From Cupriavidus sp. (GTDB lineage Bacteria > Pseudomonadota > Gammaproteobacteria > Burkholderiales > Burkholderiaceae), in contig JAPSLP010000037.1 in the NCBI GenBank assembly GCA_031180665.1, positions 1 to 52,189 of the forward strand: a stretch of 52,189 bases of DNA, given 5' to 3'. A program made the translations under genes and the position numbers. This document shows, piece by piece, positions 1-6,645 of this stretch. The stretch's first letter is position 1. Each line of letters opens with the position of its first letter. A model generated the notes under the pieces. That model did not search any database. It worked only from the letters and a program-made list of their open reading frames with translations, and was not told the DNA's origin.

Positions 1-16
1 TCGAAAGGAGTACTCC

Positions 17-520
17 ATGAAGAAACTGCTGATCTCGCTGTCCGCCCTGTCGATCGCCGCCGCCTCGTCGCTGGCCATGGCGCAAGGTACGCAAGCCGGG
101 GCGACCGGCGGCGCCGCCGGCTCGCTCACCGCACCGACGGCGACGGCGCCGTCGGCCGGCGCCAACGCTGGCGTCAATGCGGGCGCTGAAGTCGCAGGAA
201 GCCGCGCCAACATGGATACCGGCGTCAAGGCCGGCCTGAACGACAAGGCCGGCGAAATCGACGACGCCCGCAAGAGCGCCAAGGATCGTGCCGCCACCGC
301 CGGCAGCAAGGCCAAGTCGAAGGCCCACGACGCGCACGGCAAGACCAGGAGCAAGGCCAAGGACACCGTCGGTGCGGTGCAGGGCACCGCCGACAAGACG
401 GTCGGCGCGGTTGGCGACACCGTCAGCGGCACGGCCGGCAAGGTAGGCGGCCTGGTCGGCGGCGCGACTGGCGGCACCTCGGCCACCGTCGGCGCAGGCG
501 CCTCGGCGAAGGTTCAGTAA
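17..520 (+). CDS. Secreted Ala/Gly-rich low-complexity protein
   Basis: A 167-residue protein preceded by a good ribosome site (AAAGGAG, 5-11). The N-terminus is a clear Sec signal peptide: MKK, a hydrophobic stretch to about residue 20, then a likely cut after AMA at residue 22. The mature part has almost no aromatic residues. It is Ala/Gly/Thr-rich at first, then a Lys/Asp/Ala-rich stretch (about residues 75-120), then imperfect repeats of the type DKTVGAVGDTVSGTAGKV. This composition suggests a disordered, LEA- or CsbD-like periplasmic protein, but no family is recognised. A strong terminator follows, so it is probably a single-gene unit. Function unknown. Confidence 0.8.
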   Translation: MKKLLISLSALSIAAASSLAMAQGTQAGATGGAAGSLTAPTATAPSAGANAGVNAGAEVAGSRANMDTGVKAGLNDKAGEIDDARKSAKDRAATAGSKAKSKAHDAHGKTRSKAKDTVGAVQGTADKTVGAVGDTVSGTAGKVGGLVGGATGGTSATVGAGASAKVQ

Positions 521-578
521 GGGAAGCGCCCGGCCAGGGCGCCTGCACGCGCGGCGGACGAACTGCCGCGCCTGCCAG

Positions 579-612
579 GGGACGGAAGGGCTCGGCCCGC
601 CGTCCCTTTTTT
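579..612 (+). terminator. Rho-independent terminator
   Basis: Stem GGGACGG (579-585) pairs with CCGTCCC (600-606) and is followed directly by six T (607-612). The loop holds a second small stem, GGGC/GCCC. It lies about 60 bases after the stop of the secreted protein and fits a terminator for that gene. Confidence 0.85.
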
Positions 613-674
613 CATGGCGCCGTTCGTCCATCGCCATCACACGTTTCCCACTGGCGTTCAACTGACGCCTCCCA

Positions 675-748
675 TGGCGGCGGTCCGCCAAGCGGCGCAT
701 TGTCAGCCTGACACCGACATTCCCGGTGCATTGTAATGACTACAATGC
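675..748. promoter_or_regulatory. Palindrome cluster upstream of response regulator
   Basis: Three inverted repeats lie close together before the response regulator gene. TGGCGG/CCGCCA is at 675-690. TGTCAG-C-CTGACA is at 701-713. The perfect dyad GCATTGTA-N5-TACAATGC is at 728-748, about 62 bases before the start codon. The last is AT-rich against its surroundings and looks like an operator, perhaps for autoregulation by the adjacent regulator. That role is inferred. Confidence 0.5.
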
Positions 749-809
749 AACAGGCCAAACACAGCCTGGCCCCGGCGTCCGGGCAATACCATCGCAGGGG
801 GAAACTTTC

Positions 810-1442
810 ATGATTCGCGTCCTGATCGCCGACGATCATCAGATCGTCCGTGCCGGTCTGCGCCAGTTCATTTCCGACGAACCGGATATTCGCGTCGAAG
901 GCGAAGCGGCCAGCGGCGACGAAGTGATGGCGCGGCTGCGCGAAACCGAGTTCGACGTGGTGGTGCTCGACATCTCGATGCCCGACCGCAACGGCATCGA
1001 CGTGCTCAAGCTGATCCGCCAGCGTCATCCCGACCTGCCGGTGCTGATCCTGTCCACTTATCCCGAGGACCAGTACGCGATCAATCTGATCCGTGCCGGC
1101 GCGTCCGGCTACCTGACCAAGGAGAGCGCGCCCGACGATCTGGTCAAGGCGATCCGCACCGTCGCCCAGGGGCGGCGCTATGTCAGCCCGACCGTGGCCG
1201 AGTTGCTGATCGGCGGGTTGGAGAAGCCGACCGACCAGCCGCTGCACCAGACCCTGTCGAAACGGGAATTCCAGATCTTCTGCAAGCTCTCGCGCGGACA
1301 GTCCGTTTCGGTGATTGCCGACGAGCTGTTCCTGAGCGTCAAGACGGTCAGCACCTACCGCTCGCGCATCCTGGAAAAGATGGGGATGAAGACCAATGCC
1401 GATCTGACCTATTACGCGATCAAGAACGGCCTGGTCGAGTAG
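810..1442 (+). CDS. NarL/FixJ-family response regulator
   Basis: A 210-residue two-component response regulator. The receiver domain (about 1-120) has the acidic pair D8/D9, phospho-acceptor D54 in VVVLDISMPD, S82/T83 and K104. A LuxR-type helix-turn-helix follows (about 145-205; LSKREFQIF through SVKTVSTYRSRI). The start at 810 is chosen because it begins directly with the receiver fold (MIRVLIADDH) and has AGGGGGA about 9 bases upstream; an in-frame ATG at 726 adds 28 unlikely residues. The sensor kinase at 2279-3820 on the other strand is the probable partner. The target genes are not known; the surrounding small envelope proteins are candidates. Confidence 0.93.
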   Translation: MIRVLIADDHQIVRAGLRQFISDEPDIRVEGEAASGDEVMARLRETEFDVVVLDISMPDRNGIDVLKLIRQRHPDLPVLILSTYPEDQYAINLIRAGASGYLTKESAPDDLVKAIRTVAQGRRYVSPTVAELLIGGLEKPTDQPLHQTLSKREFQIFCKLSRGQSVSVIADELFLSVKTVSTYRSRILEKMGMKTNADLTYYAIKNGLVE

Positions 1443-1539
1443 GCGGCACGCCGTCCGTGCCGGCATGGAACAGGCCGGCGGCGGTGCTGTAGGACGGACC
1501 CGGATACCTGGCCCCTGGCCCCATTGCTACCATCGAACC

Positions 1540-1947
1540 ATGTTGGATCAAGCCGCGGCAACTCCCTACCGTACGCTGCGGGTCTTACTGATCGAGGACT
1601 CGGCGGTCCTGCGGAGCATGTTGCTGGAGTACTTGAACGCATTCTCCTTCGTCGAGACCGTCGATTGGGCGGATACCGAAAGCACCGCCATCCGCCTGTT
1701 CGAAAGCGGCAGGTATGAGGTCGTCATCGTCGACCTGCAATTGCGTCAGGGCAACGGTATCAACGTGCTGCGGGCGATCCAGAAGGCGCAGGCGCCGGGC
1801 ATCCGGATCGTCTACACCAATCATGCGCAGGTGCCCACCTACCGGCGTCAGTGCGCCGAGGCGGGAGCCGACTATTTTTTCGACAAGTCGCTCGAGCTCG
1901 AACAGGTATTCCGCGTGATCGAGGAATACGCCCAGGCCCCGTCCTGA
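1540..1947 (+). CDS. Stand-alone receiver (CheY-like) domain protein
   Basis: A 135-residue single-domain response regulator without an output domain. Receiver residues are present: E19/D20, phospho-acceptor D65 in VVIVDLQLRQ, T93 and K116. Such proteins usually act through protein contacts or as phosphate relays. It lies 97 bases after the NarL-type regulator and ahead of the CHASE3 kinase on the opposite strand, so it probably belongs to the same signalling module. The start at 1540 gives a clean receiver fold; an in-frame start at 1465 would add 25 residues. Neither has a strong ribosome site. Confidence 0.85.
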   Translation: MLDQAAATPYRTLRVLLIEDSAVLRSMLLEYLNAFSFVETVDWADTESTAIRLFESGRYEVVIVDLQLRQGNGINVLRAIQKAQAPGIRIVYTNHAQVPTYRRQCAEAGADYFFDKSLELEQVFRVIEEYAQAPS

Positions 1948-2083
1948 GTTCGAACGAACGACTTGTGGCTGGCGGCCAGCGACGACGACTCGTGCTGCGC
2001 TCCATCGACCGATCCTTGGGCAGCAACTTTTTTCCCTGTCGCGGCAACGCGCCGCACCCCCTCGCTAAGCAAAGGAGATCGTC

Positions 2084-2227
2084 ATGAAAAAGCTGATCGC
2101 GCTGTTCGCTCTTGCCGGTGTCACGCTGATTACGGGTTGCAACACCATCGCCGGTGCCGGCAAGGACGTCGAAAGGGGCGGCGAAAAGGTGCAGGGAGCG
2201 GCGGAGGAAACCAAACGCAAGATGTAA
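2084..2227 (+). CDS. Entericidin-like small lipoprotein
   Basis: A 47-residue lipoprotein with a strong ribosome site (AAAGGAGA, 2071-2078). The signal sequence MKKLIALFALAGVTLITGC ends in lipobox ITGC with Cys19 as the lipidation site. The mature part is short, charged and helical (DVERGGEKVQGAAEETKRKM), as in the entericidin A/B (EcnA/EcnB) family of small lipoproteins linked to stress and programmed lysis in enterobacteria. A terminator follows 26 bases after the stop. It sits beside the two-component genes together with other small envelope proteins. The family call is good; the cellular role here is unknown. Confidence 0.88.
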   Translation: MKKLIALFALAGVTLITGCNTIAGAGKDVERGGEKVQGAAEETKRKM

Positions 2228-2253
2228 TGCGCCCAAGCGCAGCCATCAGGAAG

Positions 2254-2280
2254 AAGGAGCCTTTCCAGGCTCCTTTTTTT
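2254..2280 (+). terminator. Rho-independent terminator
   Basis: Perfect stem AAGGAGCC (2254-2261) and GGCTCCTT (2268-2275) with loop TTTCCA, running into a T tract to 2280. It ends the entericidin-like gene. The stop codon of the convergent sensor kinase lies in the same T tract (2279-2281). Confidence 0.9.
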
Positions 2281-3820
2281 ACGCCCCGTGCCCGTGCTGC
2301 GGGGCACCGGCGGGGCCGGCTGGCGACGGCCCGGTGCCGGCGTCCGCGGCGGGCCGGTCCGGCGTCGGCTCCGTCTGCGCCAGCCCCGTCTGCGCCGGGC
2401 CGCCCATCGGCAACTCGTGCGGCAGCCGCTCGTCGCCCTCGTCGAGCGACGGCGGCGGTGCCACCACGGCGTCGGTCAGCGGTACCTCGACGCATACCGT
2501 GACGCCCGCGCCCGGAGTCGAATCGATCTGCAGCGTGCCGCCGAGCGCGATCACGCGCTGCTCCATGCCGAGCAGGCCATGGTGGCCGGAGGTGCGGCGC
2601 GTTTCGATATCGGCCGGCAGGCCGCGTCCGTTGTCGCTGACCTTGAGCAGCAGATGGTCGTCGGTGCGCGTGAGCGCGACCGACACGCGGCTCGCCTCGG
2701 CGTACTTGGTCGCATTGGTCAGCGATTCCTGCACGATGCGGTACAGCGCGATGGCCGCGGCATCGCGCAGCGGCGGCACCGACGGGTCGAGCTCGACCTC
2801 GGTGTGCCAGTGGTTGCGCGTGGCCACCTCCTCGACCAACTGGGCGATCGCCTCCTTCAGGCCGAGATTGAGCAGCACGGTCGGGCGCAGGTCCTCGATC
2901 AGGCGGCGCTTGATCTGGATGCCCTGGTCCACATGCAGCATCACGCGCGTGATCTTTTCCTGGATCTCGGGATAGTCGTTCTGCAGGCGCCGGCGGATCC
3001 AGTGCATGTCCAGCTTGGTCGCGGTCAGGATCGCGCCCAGCTCGTCGTGCAGCTCGCGCGCCAGCCGGGTCTTCTCGTCCTCCGTGACGCGCTGCAGGTG
3101 GGAGGCCAGCGCCGACAGCTGGCGCGTGCGCGCGCGCACCATGCGATCCAGCCGCGCGCTTTCCTCCTCGAGCTCGCTGCGCGCGGCTTCGGACACCGCC
3201 AATCGCCGCGAATGCTGAAAGCCGACGATGACCAGCAGCACGATGTTGATCGCGGTCAGCAGGCCAATGCCATAGCGCGACAGGTTGATGTCGCGGTCCG
3301 CGTTCTCCAGATGGCGCGATACCGACGCGGCCGAGCGTGCGCGCAGCGTCTCCAGGCCCAGCCGCGCCTTCTCCATGGTCTGCTTGCCGAAGTCGGTGCG
3401 GATCAGGTCCAGCGCCACCTCGACATCGCGCTTGCCGTAGATCAGCGTCAGTTCCATTTCCGTCAGCTTGCGGCTGATCAGCAGCGACGCCTCGCCGAAC
3501 TGCTTCAACGCCTCCGGATCGTCGGCGAAGCGGTTGCGGATGTCGTTCATCAGCGTGTTGATGCGCGGAATGGCGCGATGGTACGGCTCCAGATAGCTTT
3601 CCTTGCCGGTCAGCAGGTAGCCGCGCTGGCCTGCCTCCGCATTGACCAGCTCGGCCAGCAGCGCGCTGATGTCGCTCTGCACGTTCTGCGAGCGGATGAC
3701 CTGCGAATACCCCTGGCGCAGCCGGATATCGCCGGCCTCCGAGGCGATCAGCACGACCACCGTGAGCAGGATGCCACCCGCGAGCAGCACGGTGGACCGC
3801 AACGACGATAGCTTCAACAT
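2279..3820 (-). CDS. CHASE3-domain sensor histidine kinase (NarX/DegS-type)
   Basis: A 513-residue membrane sensor kinase. Transmembrane helix 1 is at about 10-28, a CHASE3-type helical sensor domain at about 35-175 (with the typical AEAGQRGYLLTGKESYLEPY), and helix 2 at about 184-201. A coiled-coil linker leads to a HisKA_3 domain with the phosphorylated H258 in ARELHDELG, then an ATPase domain with N-box QESLTNATKYA (about 365-375) and DNGRG (396-400). The last 60 residues form a Pro/Ala/Gly-rich tail ending in QHGHGA, unusual and probably disordered. HisKA_3 kinases pair with NarL-type regulators, so the protein at 810-1442 is the likely partner. An AGGAAA ribosome site precedes the start. 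Confidence 0.93.
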   Translation of the reverse strand: MLKLSSLRSTVLLAGGILLTVVVLIASEAGDIRLRQGYSQVIRSQNVQSDISALLAELVNAEAGQRGYLLTGKESYLEPYHRAIPRINTLMNDIRNRFADDPEALKQFGEASLLISRKLTEMELTLIYGKRDVEVALDLIRTDFGKQTMEKARLGLETLRARSAASVSRHLENADRDINLSRYGIGLLTAINIVLLVIVGFQHSRRLAVSEAARSELEEESARLDRMVRARTRQLSALASHLQRVTEDEKTRLARELHDELGAILTATKLDMHWIRRRLQNDYPEIQEKITRVMLHVDQGIQIKRRLIEDLRPTVLLNLGLKEAIAQLVEEVATRNHWHTEVELDPSVPPLRDAAAIALYRIVQESLTNATKYAEASRVSVALTRTDDHLLLKVSDNGRGLPADIETRRTSGHHGLLGMEQRVIALGGTLQIDSTPGAGVTVCVEVPLTDAVVAPPPSLDEGDERLPHELPMGGPAQTGLAQTEPTPDRPAADAGTGPSPAGPAGAPQHGHGA

Positions 3821-4091
3821 GATGGAATTTCCTGGATTGCGCGCTCGCGGTCGCGCGCGGTGACTGCGCCGATGGAATCACAACGGTTGCGCCCGGTCAA
3901 CCGATCCACCGGCCCGGTCGCGGGCGCCGAAAAGCGGTGCACCGCAAGAGACTTGGCGCTGCGCCGGACCTGTAGGAAAGCACTGACAGGGGAATCGGTG
4001 CAAGGTCGGTGCCTCGCGGAAGTGGCGATTCCTACCATGCTTGCATGGCCTGGCGCACCGAAGCACCGAGCCGCGAAACAGGAGAAACACC

Positions 4092-4265
4092 ATGCTGAAG
4101 TGGGCGCTGATCTTTGCCGTGATTTCCATCGTCGCGGGGCTGCTTGGTTTCACCGGCATCGCGGCGGGCGCGGCGGGCATCGCCAAGGTTCTGTTCTTCC
4201 TGTTCCTGATTCTGTTCGTGCTGTTCCTGGTGCTTGGGGTAACGATCTTCAAGTCCGTCAAATGA
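4092..4265 (+). CDS. DUF1328 small membrane protein (YtjA family), copy 1
   Basis: A 57-residue hydrophobic protein with two predicted membrane helices (about 5-22 and 30-52) joined by GFTGIAAGAAGIAK, the signature of the DUF1328/YtjA family. The start at 4092 follows a good ribosome site (AGGAGAAACACC) and removes a 17-residue unlikely extension. A second copy of the same family lies 78 bases downstream. Members are common, often stress-induced, inner-membrane proteins of unknown function. Confidence 0.9.
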   Translation: MLKWALIFAVISIVAGLLGFTGIAAGAAGIAKVLFFLFLILFVLFLVLGVTIFKSVK

Positions 4266-4343
4266 CGGCTTAACGACGATCCACCGCTCGTGCTTTCGCG
4301 CAGTTGTGCTGAAGCAGTTCGATTCAACTAGGGGAGTTTCACC

Positions 4344-4511
4344 ATGCTTTACTACGCACTGGTCTTTTTCATCATCGCCCTGGTCGCCGCCGTGTTCGGC
4401 TTTGGCGGCATCGCTGCCGGCGCGGTCGAAATCGCGAAGATCCTGTTCTTCATCTTCCTGGTCGTGGCGCTGGTGACCTTCGTCATGAGCCTGGTCCGCA
4501 AAGGCCGATGA
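4344..4511 (+). CDS. DUF1328 small membrane protein (YtjA family), copy 2
   Basis: A 55-residue protein with two membrane helices and the family signature GFGGIAAGAVEIAKILFF. It starts MLYYALVFFI after ribosome site AGGGGAG. It is a diverged tandem duplicate of the gene at 4092-4265. Function is unknown; the pairing with the YqjD-like gene downstream suggests a shared envelope-stress role. Confidence 0.88.
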   Translation: MLYYALVFFIIALVAAVFGFGGIAAGAVEIAKILFFIFLVVALVTFVMSLVRKGR

Positions 4512-4567
4512 AGGGCCGTTGATGGTCCGTTGATCGTCGGCAGGCCCTGCGGCAGGTCGCCTGCATT

Positions 4568-4611
4568 GCGTCGGCCAAGCGCGGCGCGTCGCGCCGCGCG
4601 TTGGCCGACGC
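4568..4611 (+). repeat. Long GC-rich hairpin
   Basis: A near-perfect inverted repeat of about 20 base pairs: GCGTCGGCCAA (4568-4578) pairs with TTGGCCGACGC (4601-4611), and GCGCGGCGC (4579-4587) with GCGCCGCGC (4591-4599), leaving a 3-base loop and one bulged G. No T tract follows, so it is not a standard terminator. It lies between the second DUF1328 gene and the YqjD-like gene and may attenuate or stabilise the transcript. Confidence 0.8.
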
Positions 4612-4631
4612 GCGTCTTTAAGGAGAGTCCC

Positions 4632-5093
4632 ATGCTGACCCACAATCCGAAGGTGAAGAAGGAAGTCCGCCATCTTGCCGATTGCGCCAGCGACACGGTT
4701 CGCCAGTTGCGCCATGCCGCCCGCGATACCAGCGGCGCCGCGCGCGAGGCCGCCTCGCCGGTGGTGGACGAAGTGAGGGGACTGATCTCGGCCCTCGAAC
4801 ACACCATCGAGGTGCTGGCGCGCGAAGGCTCGTCCGAGGCCGCGCAGGCCAGCCGCCGGCTGCAGACGCGGGCGCGCATGCTGGCCGATCAGGCGCGCGA
4901 GGCCACGGTGCAGAGCGCCGGACGTGCGCGCGAGCGTGTCGACCAGGCGGTCGTGGGCGTACAGCATCGCGTTGCCGAGTCACCGTTCCGCGCCATCGCG
5001 ATCGCCGCGGCAGTCGGTGCAATTGCCGCGCTGTTGCTGGTGGGCGGCAGTAGCCGCCGCCGCAGCGAAGACGGGCACTACGACGGCAACTGA
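4632..5093 (+). CDS. YqjD/ElaB-like (DUF883) membrane-anchored protein
   Basis: A 153-residue protein with a long charged amphipathic helical region (about 5-115) followed by a single C-terminal membrane helix, FRAIAIAAAVGAIAALLLVGG (about 118-138), and a short polar tail. This is the layout of the DUF883/ElaB/YqjD family, whose E. coli members sit in the inner membrane and bind ribosomes in stationary phase. The start at 4632 has ribosome site AAGGAGAG; the in-frame upstream start at 4530 would run through the hairpin. It is the last of a run of small membrane proteins here. Confidence 0.85.
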   Translation: MLTHNPKVKKEVRHLADCASDTVRQLRHAARDTSGAAREAASPVVDEVRGLISALEHTIEVLAREGSSEAAQASRRLQTRARMLADQAREATVQSAGRARERVDQAVVGVQHRVAESPFRAIAIAAAVGAIAALLLVGGSSRRRSEDGHYDGN

Positions 5094-5177
5094 GCGAGGG
5101 CACCCCAGCGACGGCGACCGAGGCAACGCACCTGCGGCCGCGAACCCCACCAAGCAACTGACAGGAGAACCGCATAC

Positions 5178-5771
5178 ATGGACACCCAGACCACGGGCGC
5201 CGCCTCTTCCCGCACCGATGCCTCCTCCACCGGCAAGGGGCCGACCCAGGGCTTTCTGTCGGATGTCGCCACCATCCGCGCACGTGCCCGCAAACATATC
5301 GAGGACGGTGCGGTCACCGAGAACTACGACGCGGATCGCGCCACCGTGCTCAAGCTGCTGAACGAGGCGCTGGCCACCGAGCTGGTCTGCGTGCTGCGCT
5401 ATCGGCGCCACCACTTCATGGCCAAGGGCATCCACGCCGAGCCGATCGCGGCCGAGTTCAAGGTGCATGCCGATGAAGAGCAGGCGCACGCCGACCGCAT
5501 CGCCGCGCGCATCGTGCAGCTGGGCGGCGAGCCGGACTTCTCGCCCGACGGCCTGTCGGCACGCAGCCATTCGGAATATGTCGCGCCCAACGGGCTGACC
5601 GACATGATCCGCGAGAACCTGATCGCCGAACGCATCGCGATCGAGAGCTATCGCGAAATGATCCAGTACATGGGCGAGCGCGACCCGACCACGCGGCGCA
5701 TCCTCGAGGAGATCCTCGCGGTCGAGGAGGAGCATGCCGACGAACTGGCCGACATGCTGAGCCAGGAGTAA
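5178..5771 (+). CDS. Ferritin-like (bacterioferritin-type) protein
   Basis: A 197-residue four-helix-bundle protein with ferritin-like metal motifs: E68 and H78 in ATELVCVLRYRRH, the EEQAHAD motif (about 105-112), an E...Y segment in the third helix and EEEHADEL near the C-terminus. The first 25 residues are a Ser/Thr-rich extension not needed for the fold. Related proteins are annotated as bacterioferritin or DUF892/ferritin-like and bind di-iron, often in stress protection. The ribosome site is ACAGGAGAA. It lies after the membrane stress genes and is followed by a likely terminator. Confidence 0.82.
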   Translation: MDTQTTGAASSRTDASSTGKGPTQGFLSDVATIRARARKHIEDGAVTENYDADRATVLKLLNEALATELVCVLRYRRHHFMAKGIHAEPIAAEFKVHADEEQAHADRIAARIVQLGGEPDFSPDGLSARSHSEYVAPNGLTDMIRENLIAERIAIESYREMIQYMGERDPTTRRILEEILAVEEEHADELADMLSQE

Positions 5772-6083
5772 CGGTTCCGGTCAACCACGGCGGCAGTGCA
5801 TGCCGCCAGCAGGAATGTCGCGGGCGCGGCCGATGAGGGATCGGCAGCGCCGGACAAGGAATTGCGGTGCCTCCCCCGACGCCGCAATATCGCAGTACCC
5901 CCTCTTCGGATCCCCCCTGGTCCGGTGCCCGGTCCGCCCCCAGCGGCCGGGCTGTTTTTTTTGGGGGGAGAGAGGTAAGGCCGGTCGGCAGAACCGGTCA
6001 GAGTGGGGCGGGGAAACCCGGATGCCGGATCGGGCTGCCGGGAAGCGGGCGTCTCAGACGCCTTCGGATCGCCTCATGTGCTG
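5772..6083. other. Non-coding gap with a possible terminator
   Basis: 312 bases between two gene ends with no convincing coding sequence. It contains an inverted repeat ATTGCGG/CCGCAAT (5861-5888) and the hairpin plus T tract listed separately. I see nothing else in it. Confidence 0.6.
5927..5962 (+). terminator. Probable Rho-independent terminator
   Basis: Stem GCCCGG (5927-5932) pairs with CCGGGC (5947-5952) and is followed by TG and eight T (5955-5962). The loop is large (14 bases). It probably ends the ferritin-like gene transcript 155 bases after its stop codon. Confidence 0.5.
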
Positions 6084-6419
6084 TCACACGCCCCACAACA
6101 CGTCGCAGCCCTCGCGCTGCGAGGCGCGCAGCATGTCGAGGAAGGGATAGGCGCGCTGTCCCAGGTGCAGCGGCTCTTCTTCGTCATCGTCGTACTCGCT
6201 GCTCTTGCCGCGCTGATCCTCGGGCAGCTGGCTCTGCGCCGGAGACTGCTTGGCCTGCATGACGGCGGCCTCGAGCCGGTGAATGGCGCGCGGCAGCTCT
6301 TCCTTGGTGATCACCCCGCGCTCGCCGACATGCTTGCCGATGATGCCGAGCAACGTGACGGCGAGATCGTTCATCATGATCAGGTCTTGCGCCGCGTGGG
6401 ATTTGAACGTGATCAGCAT
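6084..6419 (-). CDS. DUF1840 domain protein
   Basis: A 111-residue soluble protein matching the betaproteobacterial DUF1840 family: MLITFKSHAAQDLIM start, the central RGVITKEELPRAIHRLEAAV segment and an acidic DDDEEE patch before the C-terminal helix. The ribosome site AAGGAACC is just upstream on the minus strand. It is divergent from argS, a placement I recall as conserved in Burkholderiales. Function unknown. Confidence 0.88.
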   Translation of the reverse strand: MLITFKSHAAQDLIMMNDLAVTLLGIIGKHVGERGVITKEELPRAIHRLEAAVMQAKQSPAQSQLPEDQRGKSSEYDDDEEEPLHLGQRAYPFLDMLRASQREGCDVLWGV

Positions 6420-6645
6420 GGTGGTTCCTTGTCAGCCTTGTTGGGATGGTAGCCGTCCTGCTCCGGCGTGCCGCGAGCCGGCCGACTGGCTCCTGCGGAT
6501 GATGTCAGCATAGCACCTGATAAAATCCGCGTTCTGCAATCGATTGCCCGTGCCGCGCTGCGGCATCGCTACGCTGCCGGTGATGGCGCCGCCACTATGG
6601 CCGAAGCCATCGCGGTCCCGGCGTGGTGCGCGGGCCCAGACACTC

